Shown here one piece after another: positions 41,356 through 50,837 of a stretch of DNA of 54,291 nt. Below the pieces are notes generated by a model. The model was not told the DNA's origin. It did not search any database and was given only the letters and a program-made list of their open reading frames with translations. Origin of the DNA: an uncultured Pseudoflavonifractor sp. (GTDB lineage: Bacteria; Bacillota; Clostridia; Oscillospirales; Oscillospiraceae). The stretch covers positions 1 to 54,291 of the forward strand of contig NZ_CALXEG010000017.1 in NCBI RefSeq assembly GCF_944387275.1, read 5' to 3'. Position 1 is the stretch's first letter, and each line of letters opens with the position of its first letter. Both the position numbers and the translations under genes were made by a program.

Positions 41356-42234
41356 TTGGTGAAGAGCATGACCGGCTATGGAAAAGGTGAGGCGGCGCTC
41401 CACGGGCGTACCATCACGGTGGAAGTCCGCTCCGTCAACAACCGCTATCTCGACTGCACCATCAAGCTGCCCAGGATCTATGTCTTTGCAGAGGACGCCA
41501 TCAAGGCCCGGGTGCAGAAGAGCATCTCCCGGGGCAAGGTGGACGTCTTTGTGACCATCGGACAGTCCGAGGGGGGCGACGTGTCCATTACCCTGAACAA
41601 AGGCGTGGCGGACGGCTACTACGCCGCTCTGTGCCAGATGCGGGATACTTACGGCCTGCGGGATGATATCTCGGTCTCGCTGCTCTCCCGGTTCCAGGAT
41701 GTGTTCCTGGTGGAGAAGAGCCAGGAGGACCTGGAGGCGGTGGCCGCCGATATCTGCGCCGTACTGGATATGGCGCTGGCTGATTTTGACGCCATGCGTA
41801 CCCGCGAGGGCGGCAAGCTGGAGGAGGACATCCGCAGCCGGGCCGTCACCATCGGCAATCTGACCTCCCTGGTGGAGGAACGTGCCCCCGGCATTGTGGC
41901 AGACTACCGGGCCCGGCTGGAGGCCAAGATGGCCGAGGTGCTCCAGAATACCCAGATCGACGAGAGCCGCATCCTCACCGAGGCCGCCATTTTTGCGGAC
42001 AAGGTGGCGGTAGATGAGGAGACGGTCCGCCTGCGCAGCCATCTGGACCAGCTGTCCCATATGCTGGACCAGGGCGGCGCCATCGGCCGCAAGCTGGATT
42101 TCCTGATCCAGGAGTTCAACCGGGAGGCCAATACCATTGGCTCCAAGTGCAACGATATTGAGACTGCCCGCCATGTGGTGGATATCAAAGCGGAGATCGA
42201 GAAGATCCGCGAACAGGTCCAGAACATCGAGTAA
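41356..42234 (+). CDS. yicC: YicC family endoribonuclease-like protein
   Basis: 292 residues with the family start [12 protein letters not shown] and the C-terminal HLDQLSHML...[11 protein letters not shown] block. E. coli YicC is an endoribonuclease acting on sRNAs. Start at TTG (41356) or GTG (41359), both after GAAGGGAAG. It is the first gene of a conserved operon. Confidence 0.92.
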   Translation: MVKSMTGYGKGEAALHGRTITVEVRSVNNRYLDCTIKLPRIYVFAEDAIKARVQKSISRGKVDVFVTIGQSEGGDVSITLNKGVADGYYAALCQMRDTYGLRDDISVSLLSRFQDVFLVEKSQEDLEAVAADICAVLDMALADFDAMRTREGGKLEEDIRSRAVTIGNLTSLVEERAPGIVADYRARLEAKMAEVLQNTQIDESRILTEAAIFADKVAVDEETVRLRSHLDQLSHMLDQGGAIGRKLDFLIQEFNREANTIGSKCNDIETARHVVDIKAEIEKIREQVQNIE

Positions 42235-42248
42235 GGAGGCGGAGCGCA

Positions 42249-42524
42249 GTGAAGCTCATCAATATCGGATTTGGCAACATGGTCTCCGCCGGGCGGCTCA
42301 TCGCCATTGTAAGTCCGGAGTCCGCGCCCATCAAGCGCATGATCCAGGAGGCGAGAGACAGAGGCATGCTGATCGACGCCACCTACGGCCGCAGAACCCG
42401 CGCCGTTCTGATTATGGACAGCGACCATATCGTCCTCTCGGCCATTCAGCCGGAGACCGTGGCGGGCCGCCTGAGCGGCAAGGACGCACCGGACCCGGTA
42501 ACCGAGGAGGAGGATGAGGAATGA
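42249..42524 (+). CDS. remA: RemA/DUF370 family regulator
   Basis: 91 residues, [19 protein letters not shown] at the start (core [14 protein letters not shown]), as in the Bacillus DNA-binding regulator RemA that controls matrix genes. The gene next to gmk is present in most clostridia, many of which make no known matrix, so its targets are unknown. The start is GTG after TAAGGAGG. It overlaps gmk by 4 bases. Confidence 0.92.
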   Translation: MKLINIGFGNMVSAGRLIAIVSPESAPIKRMIQEARDRGMLIDATYGRRTRAVLIMDSDHIVLSAIQPETVAGRLSGKDAPDPVTEEEDEE

Positions 42525-43132
42525 TAAAAAAGAAGAAGACCCGCGGCCAGCTGATCGTGCTCTCCGGACCTTCCGGTGTGGGAAAGAGCACTGTGATTGC
42601 CGAGCTCCTGGGAGAGCGGAAGGACATCTATTTTTCCGTCTCTTTTACCACCCGCAGCCCCCGCGTGGGTGAGGCAGACGGCGTAAACTACAACTTCGTC
42701 AGCCGAGAGGAGTTCGAGCGGATGATTTCTGCCGACGAGCTGCTGGAGTACGCCCAGTATGTGGGCAACTACTACGGCACCTCTCTGAAGGTCATCCAGG
42801 ACAAGCTGGCCGCCGGGATCGATGTGCTGCTGGATATCGAAGTCCAGGGCGCGGCCAAGGTGCGCAGCAAGTGCCCGGAGGCTGTGCTGATCTTCATTAT
42901 CCCTCCCTCCTTTGAGGAGCTCTCCCGCCGGCTCCACGGCCGGGCCACCGACAACGAGGACGTCATTGCCGGCCGGCTCCAGAAGGCGCGGGAGGAGTAC
43001 CGGCAGATTCCCAACTACGACTACCTGGTGGTCAACGACAAGGTCTCCACTGCGGCGGCGGAGATTATCTCCATCCTGACGGCGGAGGACTGCCGGACCC
43101 GGAACCGTCTGGCCCTGGTGGACGGAATTTGA
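42521..43132 (+). CDS. gmk: Guanylate kinase
   Basis: 203 residues. P-loop [14 protein letters not shown]-binding [21 protein letters not shown] (core TTRSPR), and [14 protein letters not shown]. It converts GMP to GDP. The conserved neighbour rpoZ follows after 76 bases and a small hairpin with TTTT. Confidence 0.97.
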   Translation: MIKKKKTRGQLIVLSGPSGVGKSTVIAELLGERKDIYFSVSFTTRSPRVGEADGVNYNFVSREEFERMISADELLEYAQYVGNYYGTSLKVIQDKLAAGIDVLLDIEVQGAAKVRSKCPEAVLIFIIPPSFEELSRRLHGRATDNEDVIAGRLQKAREEYRQIPNYDYLVVNDKVSTAAAEIISILTAEDCRTRNRLALVDGI

Positions 43133-43208
43133 CAGCCCAAGGCTGTTTTGCCACGATGCGCACCGCCCTGCTCCGGCGGGCGCGGCCCAAAGAAAGGAAC
43201 GATGCTTT

Positions 43209-43412
43209 ATGATGCTGAAACCCGCAATGAACGAACTTCTTGCCCAGATCCCCAGCCGCTACATGCTGGTGAACGTGGTGGCCCAGCGTGCCCGCCAGAT
43301 CGCCAGCGAGGCGGAGGAGGAGGGCATCTCCCTGGAGGACAAGCCGGTCTCCCTGGCCCTGCGGGAAGTGGCCGAGGGCAAGTGCATTCCTCACGCTGAG
43401 GATGAGGAGTAA
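43209..43412 (+). CDS. rpoZ: DNA-directed RNA polymerase subunit omega
   Basis: 67 residues. It starts MMLKPAMNELL and has the omega core RYMLVNVVAQRARQIA, with KPVSLALREVAEGK. It assists RNA polymerase assembly. An AAAGGAAC RBS lies upstream. It is a typical neighbour of gmk and priA. Confidence 0.92.
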   Translation: MMLKPAMNELLAQIPSRYMLVNVVAQRARQIASEAEEEGISLEDKPVSLALREVAEGKCIPHAEDEE

Positions 43413-43433
43413 ACGAAACACAGATTTCTGCGG

Positions 43434-43474
43434 AAGGCAAGTGAGAGGGCGGCAGCGCCTGTCACTTGCCTTTT
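43434..43474 (+). terminator. Terminator between rpoZ and priA
   Basis: An 11-bp stem AAGGCAAGTGA/TCACTTGCCTT with a 17-base loop, then TTTTG. Confidence 0.75.
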
Positions 43475-43517
43475 GCGGGATAGTTGGACAAGTCTCATCA
43501 CCGGAGGGAGCAGCGGC

Positions 43518-45992
43518 GTGGAACAGGTCATTCTGGCAAAAGTAGCCCTCAGTGCGGCCACCTTTGCGATCGACAAGCCCTACGATTATCTCCTTCCGGA
43601 CGAGTTGCGCGAGAGTGCCGCGCCCGGTATGCGGGTCCTGGTGCCGTTTGGGGCGGGAAACCGCCGGATCGAGGGCATTATCCTGGCGCTGAGCCGGGGA
43701 CAGCCTGCCCCGCGTCTGAAAGCGGTCATCGCTCTGCTGGACGATACCCCTGTGCTGGACAGCGAGAGCATCCAGCTGGCCCTGTGGATGCGGGAGCGGT
43801 ACTTCTGTACTGTGTATGATGCGGCCCGGGCCATGCTCCCGGCGGGGCTGTACTTCTCCCTCCAGGACCAGTACCGCATTGCCAAGGGAGTGGACAAGGA
43901 GGCGGCCTATGAGGCCGCCGGCCGGTCCGACCATGCGCGGCGGATTTTGGATCTGGCCTACGCCTGCGGCGGCACCGCCGAGATGGGCCAGATCCGGGCG
44001 GCGTTTGGCACCAAGGACCCAAATCCGGCCCTGAAGCAGCTGACGGAGCGGGGCGTCCTGACTCTGGAGACCAGCGCATCCCGGGGCGTGGGGGACAAGA
44101 CCGAGCAGGTGGTGTCCCTGGCCGTCCCGCCGGAGGAGGCGCTGGCTCTGGTGGCCCCCAAGCGGAAGACAGCGCCTTTGCGCTACGCGGTGGTAGAGCT
44201 GCTGTCGGCTGTGGGGCAGGCCTCTTCCAAGGAGATCTGTTACTTTACCGGCGCGTCGGCCGCCACGCTGCGGTCTCTGGTAAAGAGCGGCCTCGCTGTG
44301 ATGGAGAAGCGGGAGGTGTTCCGCCGGGCGGCGCCGGAGCAGACCGAGCCTGCGCAGCCGGTGGTGCTTAACGAGGAGCAGGCGGCGGCTTTTGAGGGAA
44401 TTGACCGGCTGTGTGGGGCCGGGAAGTCCGCCGCCGCCCTGCTCTACGGCGTGACCGGCAGCGGCAAGACCCAGGTCTATATCCGCCTCATTGAGGAGAC
44501 GCTCAAGCGGGGGAGAGGGGCCATGGTGCTGGTGCCTGAGATTGCCCTGACGCCCCAGCTGTTGCACATCTTCACCTCCCACTTCGGCGACGCTATCGCC
44601 GTGCTCCACAGCTCTCTGCGGGCCGGGGAGCGGTACGACGAGTGGAAGCGGGTGCGCTCCGGGAAGGCCAGAGTGGTCATCGGCACCCGGTCGGCGGTGT
44701 TCGCACCGCTGCAAAACCTGGGACTCATCGTGCTGGATGAAGAGCAGGAGTACACCTATAAATCGGAAAATGTCCCCCGGTACCACGCCCGGGACGTGGC
44801 CAAGTTCCGCTGTGCCCGCAGCAACGCGGTGCTGCTGTTGGGCTCTGCCACCCCCTCTGTGGAGAGCATGTATCTGGCGAAAACCGGGGTTTATCATCTG
44901 TTCACCTTACGCAGCCGGTACAACACCCGGGCCCTGCCTCAGGTCCAGATCGTGGACATGAAGCGGGAGCTGCGCGGTGGAAACGGCTCCGACATCAGCC
45001 AGCAGCTCCGGGAAGAGCTGAAGGCCAATCTGGACCGGGGAGAGCAGAGCATCCTCTTTCTCAACCGCCGCGGAAACAGCCGGATGGCCGCCTGCGGCGA
45101 GTGCGGCGAGGTGCCGTCCTGTCCCCGGTGCTCGGCCTACCTGACCTATCACTCGGCCAATGGGCGGCTGATGTGCCACTACTGCGGCCATTCAGAGCGG
45201 CTGCCGGACGCCTGTCCCCACTGCGGCGGAGCATTCCACTTCATCGGCAGCGGTACCCAGAAGGTGCAGGAGGAGCTGGAGGAACTGTTTCCCGGTACCG
45301 AGGTCATGCGGATGGATACGGACACCGTGTCCGCCGTGCAGTCCCACGAGAAGCTGCTCGCCCGCTTTGAGAAGGAGAAGGTGCCCATTCTGGTGGGCAC
45401 CCAGATGGTGGCCAAGGGTCTGGACTTTGAAAATGTCACCCTGGTAGGGGTCATCTCAGCGGATCTCTCTCTGTATGTGGACGACTACCGGGCGGGGGAG
45501 CGGACTTTTTCCCTCCTGACCCAGGTGGTGGGCCGGGCAGGCCGGGGGGAGAAGACCGGCCGAGCCATCATCCAGACCTTTACGCCGGAAAACGAGGTCA
45601 TCGCCACCGCCGCCGCCCAGGACTACGACACCTTCTATCAGCAGGAGATCACCATGCGCCGTCTGCGGGGCTGCCCGCCCTTTCGGGACCTGTTCGTGCT
45701 CACCGCCTCCGGAACGGAGGAGAGCCGGGTGCTGCGGATGTGCGTCCGGCTGCGCCGTACACTGGAGAGCTGGTTTGCCGACCCGGCCTATCAGGGGCTG
45801 GACGTCCAGCTGTTGGGGCCGGCGCCTGCCTCGGTGGCCAAGGTAAACAACCGGTACCGTTACCGGCTAACCATATCGGGACACAATTCCAAGACCATGC
45901 GCGCCCTGGTGGCGGCGCTGCTCTGCGCCGCACACAGCGATAAGGAAATGAAAGGGGTGTCCGTGTTTGCGGACGTAAACCCCATGGATTAA
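43518..45992 (+). CDS. priA: Primosomal helicase PriA
   Basis: 824 residues. It restarts stalled replication forks. It has an N-terminal 3'-DNA-binding domain (DKPYDYLLPDELR), a helicase core with GVTGSGKTQVY (about residue 316) and a zinc-binding region with eight cysteines (CGECG...CPRC...CHYCG...CPHCGG). The Walker B box reads DEEQE rather than DEEHD. The C-terminal helicase motifs follow (VGTQMVAKGLDF, QVVGRAGRG). I choose the GTG after GGAGGGAG; a longer frame starts inside the terminator. Confidence 0.95.
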   Translation: MEQVILAKVALSAATFAIDKPYDYLLPDELRESAAPGMRVLVPFGAGNRRIEGIILALSRGQPAPRLKAVIALLDDTPVLDSESIQLALWMRERYFCTVYDAARAMLPAGLYFSLQDQYRIAKGVDKEAAYEAAGRSDHARRILDLAYACGGTAEMGQIRAAFGTKDPNPALKQLTERGVLTLETSASRGVGDKTEQVVSLAVPPEEALALVAPKRKTAPLRYAVVELLSAVGQASSKEICYFTGASAATLRSLVKSGLAVMEKREVFRRAAPEQTEPAQPVVLNEEQAAAFEGIDRLCGAGKSAAALLYGVTGSGKTQVYIRLIEETLKRGRGAMVLVPEIALTPQLLHIFTSHFGDAIAVLHSSLRAGERYDEWKRVRSGKARVVIGTRSAVFAPLQNLGLIVLDEEQEYTYKSENVPRYHARDVAKFRCARSNAVLLLGSATPSVESMYLAKTGVYHLFTLRSRYNTRALPQVQIVDMKRELRGGNGSDISQQLREELKANLDRGEQSILFLNRRGNSRMAACGECGEVPSCPRCSAYLTYHSANGRLMCHYCGHSERLPDACPHCGGAFHFIGSGTQKVQEELEELFPGTEVMRMDTDTVSAVQSHEKLLARFEKEKVPILVGTQMVAKGLDFENVTLVGVISADLSLYVDDYRAGERTFSLLTQVVGRAGRGEKTGRAIIQTFTPENEVIATAAAQDYDTFYQQEITMRRLRGCPPFRDLFVLTASGTEESRVLRMCVRLRRTLESWFADPAYQGLDVQLLGPAPASVAKVNNRYRYRLTISGHNSKTMRALVAALLCAAHSDKEMKGVSVFADVNPMD

Positions 45993-46005
45993 GGAGGAAC
46001 ATAAC

Positions 46006-46500
46006 ATGGCTCTTCGTACCATTATTACAAAAGGCGATCCGGTGCTGACGAAGAAGGCCCACCCGGTCACCAATTTCGATCACAAGCTGGCTATCCTGCT
46101 GGACGATATGGTGGAGACCCTGCGGGACTCCGGCGGCGTGGGCCTGGCTGCCCCTCAGATCGGGATTCTCCGCCGGGTGGTGGTGGTCATCAATGGAGAG
46201 GACCAGGTCATTGAGCTGGTAAACCCCGAGATTGTGGCCACCGAGGGGGAGCAGGTGGGCTTTGAGGGCTGCCTGTCCGTACCCGGCCGCTGGGGCAAGG
46301 TGACGCGCCCCATGAAGGCCAAGGTGCGGGCACAGAACCGGAAGGGCGAGTGGTTTGAGGTGGAGGACGAGGGCCTGACCGCCCGCTGCTTCTGCCACGA
46401 GCTGGACCACCTGGAGGGCCACCTGTTCACGGAGCTGACCGACAAGCTCTATACCTCCGAGGAACTGGAGGAGCTGATGGAGCAGGAGGGTCAGGCGTGA
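46006..46500 (+). CDS. def: Peptide deformylase
   Basis: 164 residues. The metal-binding motifs are all visible: GVGLAAPQIG, EGCLSVPG and CHELDHLEGHLF (HExxH). It removes the formyl group from new proteins. It starts after a perfect GGAGGAACATAAC RBS and overlaps fmt by 4 bases. Confidence 0.97.
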   Translation: MALRTIITKGDPVLTKKAHPVTNFDHKLAILLDDMVETLRDSGGVGLAAPQIGILRRVVVVINGEDQVIELVNPEIVATEGEQVGFEGCLSVPGRWGKVTRPMKAKVRAQNRKGEWFEVEDEGLTARCFCHELDHLEGHLFTELTDKLYTSEELEELMEQEGQA

Positions 46501-47432
46501 GGATTCTCTTCATGGGCACCCCCGAATTTGCCGTCCCCTCGCTGGAGGCCCTGGTGGCCGCCGGGCATGAGGTCTGCGGGGTGTTCTCCCAGCCGGACAA
46601 GCCGGTGGGACGGCATCAAAACAAACTCCAGCCAACACCTGTAAAGGAATGCGCCCTCACATATAATATCCCTGTGTTCCAGCCTGTGAAGATGCGGGAC
46701 GGTACCGCCCTGGCCCAGATCCAGGCCCTGGCGCCCGAGCTGATCGTGGTGGCGGCCTACGGCAGGATCTTGCCCGACGAGATCCTGGCCTGCCCGCCCA
46801 AGGGGTGCATCAACGTCCACTCGTCCCTGCTGCCTAAGTACCGGGGGGCGGCGCCCATCAACTGGGCGGTGCTCAACGGGGATACAGTGTCCGGCGTGAC
46901 TATCATGCACATGGCCACCGAGCTGGACGCGGGGGACATCATCTCCCAGGAGTCCACAGAAATCGGTCCCAATGAGACTGCGGAAGAGCTGTACCGCCGT
47001 CTGTCCATTCTGGGTGCCGACCTTCTGGTCCAGACGGTCAGCGCTATAGAGGTGGGCATCGACCAGCGGACGCCTCAGAACGGAGCGGAGGCCACCCTGG
47101 CCCCCATGCTGGGCAAGGAGCTCTCCCCCATGGACTGGAGCCGCACCGCCCACGCGCTCCACTGTCAGGTCCGGGGCCTGCTGCCCTGGCCGGTGGCGTC
47201 CACGGACAGGCTGACCGGGGAGACCATCAAGGTCTACCGCACAGAGGAGACCGGGGCCAAGACCCAGGCCCAGCCCGGCACTGTTCTGGCCGCCGGGAAG
47301 CAGGGCATCGACGTGGCCTGCGGTGAGGGGACTGTGCTCCGCATCACCGAGCTCCAGGCCCCCGGCAAAAAGCGGATGAAGGCGGCGGACTATCTGCTGG
47401 GCCACCCCATTGCCGTCCAGCCTCAGAGCTGA
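46497..47432 (+). CDS. fmt: Methionyl-tRNA formyltransferase
   Basis: 311 residues. It formylates initiator Met-tRNA, the counterpart of the deformylase encoded upstream. Motifs are FMGTPEFAVPSLEAL at the N-terminus, VHSSLLPKYRGAAPINWAVLNGD with the catalytic HxSLLP core, and a C-terminal OB domain. The start is GTG overlapping the def stop. Confidence 0.96.
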   Translation: MRILFMGTPEFAVPSLEALVAAGHEVCGVFSQPDKPVGRHQNKLQPTPVKECALTYNIPVFQPVKMRDGTALAQIQALAPELIVVAAYGRILPDEILACPPKGCINVHSSLLPKYRGAAPINWAVLNGDTVSGVTIMHMATELDAGDIISQESTEIGPNETAEELYRRLSILGADLLVQTVSAIEVGIDQRTPQNGAEATLAPMLGKELSPMDWSRTAHALHCQVRGLLPWPVASTDRLTGETIKVYRTEETGAKTQAQPGTVLAAGKQGIDVACGEGTVLRITELQAPGKKRMKAADYLLGHPIAVQPQS

Positions 47433-47501
47433 TTTTTCAAAAGTACAGCGGCATAATGGACGAACTGCCGCATAAAGACAGAGAGAAAGAGGGGAACACC
47501 C

Positions 47502-48845
47502 ATGTCAAGCACCGACCAAACTGCCCGGGAGACCGCGCTGCTGGCGCTGTCTGCCTGTGAGCGGCAGGGGGCCTGGTCCGACGGGTTCCTGAAAAAAACA
47601 CTGCGGGAGGCCGGGCTGGACAGCCGGGACGCGGCCCTGGCCACACGGCTGTGCTTCGGGGTGCTTCAGAACCGGATGCTGCTGGACTTCTATATCGGAA
47701 AATTCTCCACCACCCGGCCGGAGAAGATGGAGATCAAGGTGCGCAATGCCCTTCGTCTGGGCGTCTATCAGATGGCCTTTATGACCAAGATCCCCCACAA
47801 TGCGGCGGTGAACGAGTCGGTGGAGCTGACCAAGAAGCACTGCAAGAACCCCCGGGCTGCGGGTATGGTCAACGGTGTGCTCCGAAACGTGTCCCGGAAC
47901 ATCGACCGCCTGCCGGTGATCGAGAGCGACAGCCGGGAGGAGTACCTGTCCATCCGGTATAGTCACCCCCTGTGGCTGGTGCGGGAATTCACCGATCTGC
48001 TGGGCAGCGAGGAGGCGGAGGCCCTGCTGGAGGCGGACAACGGCCAGCCTCCCATTACCGCCCAGATCAACACCTGCCGGACCACCATGGAGCAGACCCT
48101 GGATCGCCTGGCGGAAGCCGGCGTGGAGGCCCAGCCCCACCCCTGGCTGCCCAACTGTCTGGTGCTGTCCGGGACGGGAAACCTGGAGCACCTCACCGCC
48201 TTTCGGGAGGGGCTGTTCTATATCCAGGACCCGGCTGCCCGCCTGGCTGTGGAGGTCGCGGACCCCAGGCCGGGAATGAAGGTACTGGATGCCTGCGCCG
48301 CCCCCGGCGGCAAGACCTTTGCCGCCGCCATCCGGATGGAGGGCCAGGGGGAGATCCAGTCCTGCGACATCCACGCCCACAAGGAGAAGCTGATCCAGGC
48401 GGGCGCGGAGCGGCTGGGCTTCACCTGCATCAAGACCGCCGTGATGGACGGAAAAAAGCACCGTCCGGCCTTTGAAAATGCCTTTGATGTGGTGATGGCC
48501 GACGTGCCCTGCTCCGGACTGGGTATCATCCGCAAGAAGCCGGATATCCGCTACAAGGACCCGGAGCCGCTGGCAGGACTGCCGGCGGTGCAGAGCGCCA
48601 TTCTGGACAATGTGGCCACTTATGTGAAGCCGGGCGGCGTGCTGCTCTACGCGACGTGCACGCTGCTTGAGCGGGAAAACGGCGACGTAGTGCAGGGATT
48701 CCTTGACAGGAATCAAGACTTTACACTTGAGAAATTTCAATTGCCGGAGCCTCTTGGAAGGGCGGAGAACGGCATGTTCACCTTCTGGCCCCAGCGCCAC
48801 GGGACTGACGGCTTCTTTGTTGCGAAGCTGAGAAAAAAGACCTGA
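47502..48845 (+). CDS. rsmB: 16S rRNA (cytosine-967) methyltransferase
   Basis: 447 residues. An N-terminal NusB-like domain (about 1-140) is fused to a SAM-dependent m5C methyltransferase. The SAM motif is DACAAPGGKTF, the catalytic cysteines are in ADVPCSGLG and YATCTL. The RBS is AGAGGGG. In many relatives a small metalloprotease gene separates fmt and rsmB; it is absent here. Confidence 0.95.
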   Translation: MSSTDQTARETALLALSACERQGAWSDGFLKKTLREAGLDSRDAALATRLCFGVLQNRMLLDFYIGKFSTTRPEKMEIKVRNALRLGVYQMAFMTKIPHNAAVNESVELTKKHCKNPRAAGMVNGVLRNVSRNIDRLPVIESDSREEYLSIRYSHPLWLVREFTDLLGSEEAEALLEADNGQPPITAQINTCRTTMEQTLDRLAEAGVEAQPHPWLPNCLVLSGTGNLEHLTAFREGLFYIQDPAARLAVEVADPRPGMKVLDACAAPGGKTFAAAIRMEGQGEIQSCDIHAHKEKLIQAGAERLGFTCIKTAVMDGKKHRPAFENAFDVVMADVPCSGLGIIRKKPDIRYKDPEPLAGLPAVQSAILDNVATYVKPGGVLLYATCTLLERENGDVVQGFLDRNQDFTLEKFQLPEPLGRAENGMFTFWPQRHGTDGFFVAKLRKKT

Positions 48846-48878
48846 GCGGCGGCAGCCGGTTCGAGGAGCGACGAAGTA

Positions 48879-49901
48879 ATGACAGATATCAAATCCATGA
48901 ATCAGGCGGAGATGGCCGACTATTTCCGGGCGCTGGGAGAGCCGGCCTTCCGGGCCAAGCAGGTGTTCCAGTGGCTCCACCGGGGCGCCGTCTCCTTCGA
49001 TGATATGACCAACCTGTCCAAGGGCCTGCGGGAGAAGCTGAGCGCCAGCTGCTATATCACAGTCCCTGTGGTGGAACGCAAGCAGGTCTCCGCCCAGGAC
49101 GGGACCATAAAATATCTCTGGCGGCTGCGGGATGGAAACTGTATTGAAACTGTTTTGATGCGCTACCACCATGGGAATACTGTGTGCATCTCTTCTCAGG
49201 TGGGCTGCCGGATGGGCTGCGCCTTCTGCGCATCCACGCTGGGCGGCAAGGTAAGAAACTTGACACCTTCTGAAATGCTGGACCAGGTGCTCTTTACTCA
49301 GCTGGATTCCGGGGTGCCCATCTCCAACATCGTACTGATGGGCATCGGTGAGCCGCTGGACAACTTCGACACAGTCATGCGCTTTCTGGAGCTGGTGAAT
49401 CACCCAGACGGACTCAATATCGGCATGCGCCATATCTCCCTGTCTACCTGCGGCCTGGTCGAAAAAATTGACAAACTGGCCGATCTTCGGTTACAATTGA
49501 CGTTGTCCGTCTCTCTGCACGCGCCGGACGACGAGACCCGTTCCCGTATTATGCCGGTAAACAAGTCCGTGGGTGTGGAGCGATTGTTCGACACCTGCCG
49601 CCGGTATTTTGATAAGACGGGACGGCGCATCTCCTATGAGTACGCCATGATTGACGGCGTCAACGACTCGGACTGGCAGGCGGATCTGCTGGCCAAGCAC
49701 CTGAAAGGGACGCCGGGACATGTGAACCTGATCCCGCTCAACGAGGTAAAGGAGAGCCCGCTGAAGCCCAGCCGCAGGGTGGAGGCGTTCCAGAAGCGGC
49801 TGGAGCACTACGGGATTACAGTCACGGTGCGGCGCAAGCTGGGCGGGGACATTGATGCGTCCTGCGGCCAGCTGCGCAGAAAGGCCATGCAGGAGAGCTG
49901 A
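48879..49901 (+). CDS. rlmN: Dual-specificity 23S rRNA A2503/tRNA A37 methyltransferase
   Basis: 340 residues. It is a radical-SAM enzyme with the cluster motif CRMGCAFC near residues 110-117 and MGIGEPLDN. The mobile C-terminal cysteine is in GDIDASCGQLR. It modifies A2503 near the peptide exit tunnel. The start is ATG after GGAGCGACGAAGTA. Confidence 0.96.
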   Translation: MTDIKSMNQAEMADYFRALGEPAFRAKQVFQWLHRGAVSFDDMTNLSKGLREKLSASCYITVPVVERKQVSAQDGTIKYLWRLRDGNCIETVLMRYHHGNTVCISSQVGCRMGCAFCASTLGGKVRNLTPSEMLDQVLFTQLDSGVPISNIVLMGIGEPLDNFDTVMRFLELVNHPDGLNIGMRHISLSTCGLVEKIDKLADLRLQLTLSVSLHAPDDETRSRIMPVNKSVGVERLFDTCRRYFDKTGRRISYEYAMIDGVNDSDWQADLLAKHLKGTPGHVNLIPLNEVKESPLKPSRRVEAFQKRLEHYGITVTVRRKLGGDIDASCGQLRRKAMQES

Positions 49902-49966
49902 GAGAAGGTGCCGTCAGTGCGGAGGGCGGCAGAGAGAAAACTGTCCGCAGAGAAGAGGCAATCGAC

Positions 49967-50692
49967 ATGATAAAAGCGTGGGGCATCACAGATCGTGGTG
50001 CCGTCAGACATCAGAATCAGGATGCCTATTACCTGGACGTTCCGGACGAAGGTCTGGCACTGGCGGTTGTCTGTGACGGAATGGGCGGCGCCAAGGCGGG
50101 CAATGTGGCCAGCACACTGGCAGTAGACACCTTTGTGGAGGCCCTGCGCAGCGGCAATATTGACGCCCAGGGGCCTGATGAGGCACTTGCCCGGGCGGCA
50201 GAGCTGGCCAATACCGCGGTGTTCCAACGTGCGGGCAGCGATCCGGCCTGTCAGGGCATGGGCACCACCATGGTGGCTGTGCTGGTGACCGGCCAGGGGG
50301 CCCACATCCTCAACATCGGGGACAGCAGGTGCTATCTTGCCACCGAAGAGGGGATCTACCGGGTGACCCGGGATCACTCTGTGGTGGAGGATTTGGTCCA
50401 GAAGGGCAGGATCACGCCGGAAGAGGCCCGGCTCCACCCCCGCAAGAACCTGATCACCCGGGCCCTGGGCGCGGAGGAACAGGTGAGGGCCGATCTGTAC
50501 TACCTGGATCTGAGGGAAGGGAGCTGCCTGCTGCTGTGCTCTGACGGACTGTCCAATATTGTCACCGACCAGGAGATCCTCTACGAGATCATCCACGGCG
50601 GAGAGAAAGCGGACTGCTGCCGCCGGCTGCTGGATATTGCCATGTCCCGTGGCGCGCCGGACAATGTGACGGCAGTACTGCTCCAGACGTGA
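49967..50692 (+). CDS. prpC: PP2C-family Ser/Thr protein phosphatase
   Basis: 241 residues. The metal-binding motifs are DRGAVRHQNQD, CDGMGGAKAG, GDSRCYL, CSDGLSNIV and DNVTAVLL. It reverses phosphorylation by the kinase encoded next (Stp/PrkC pair). The start at ATG follows an AGAAGAGG RBS. Confidence 0.95.
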   Translation: MIKAWGITDRGAVRHQNQDAYYLDVPDEGLALAVVCDGMGGAKAGNVASTLAVDTFVEALRSGNIDAQGPDEALARAAELANTAVFQRAGSDPACQGMGTTMVAVLVTGQGAHILNIGDSRCYLATEEGIYRVTRDHSVVEDLVQKGRITPEEARLHPRKNLITRALGAEEQVRADLYYLDLREGSCLLLCSDGLSNIVTDQEILYEIIHGGEKADCCRRLLDIAMSRGAPDNVTAVLLQT

Positions 50693-50837
50693 CGCACTGT
50701 GCCGCACTCTTGTGCGGCGGATGCCGGCTGTCGGGCAGAACGGACAGCGCCGCGGCTCGCTGACCCTATACGCAGCCGCACGAAAATCCGGCCATTCTCA
50801 CCTGATGTGAACAAGGCCCCCGAGGAGGAGATTTACC

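Noticed and set aside
43065-44897. Reverse frame of about 610 codons opposite rpoZ and priA
   Set aside because: Shadow of priA codon bias; no motifs, and it crosses the rpoZ-priA terminator.
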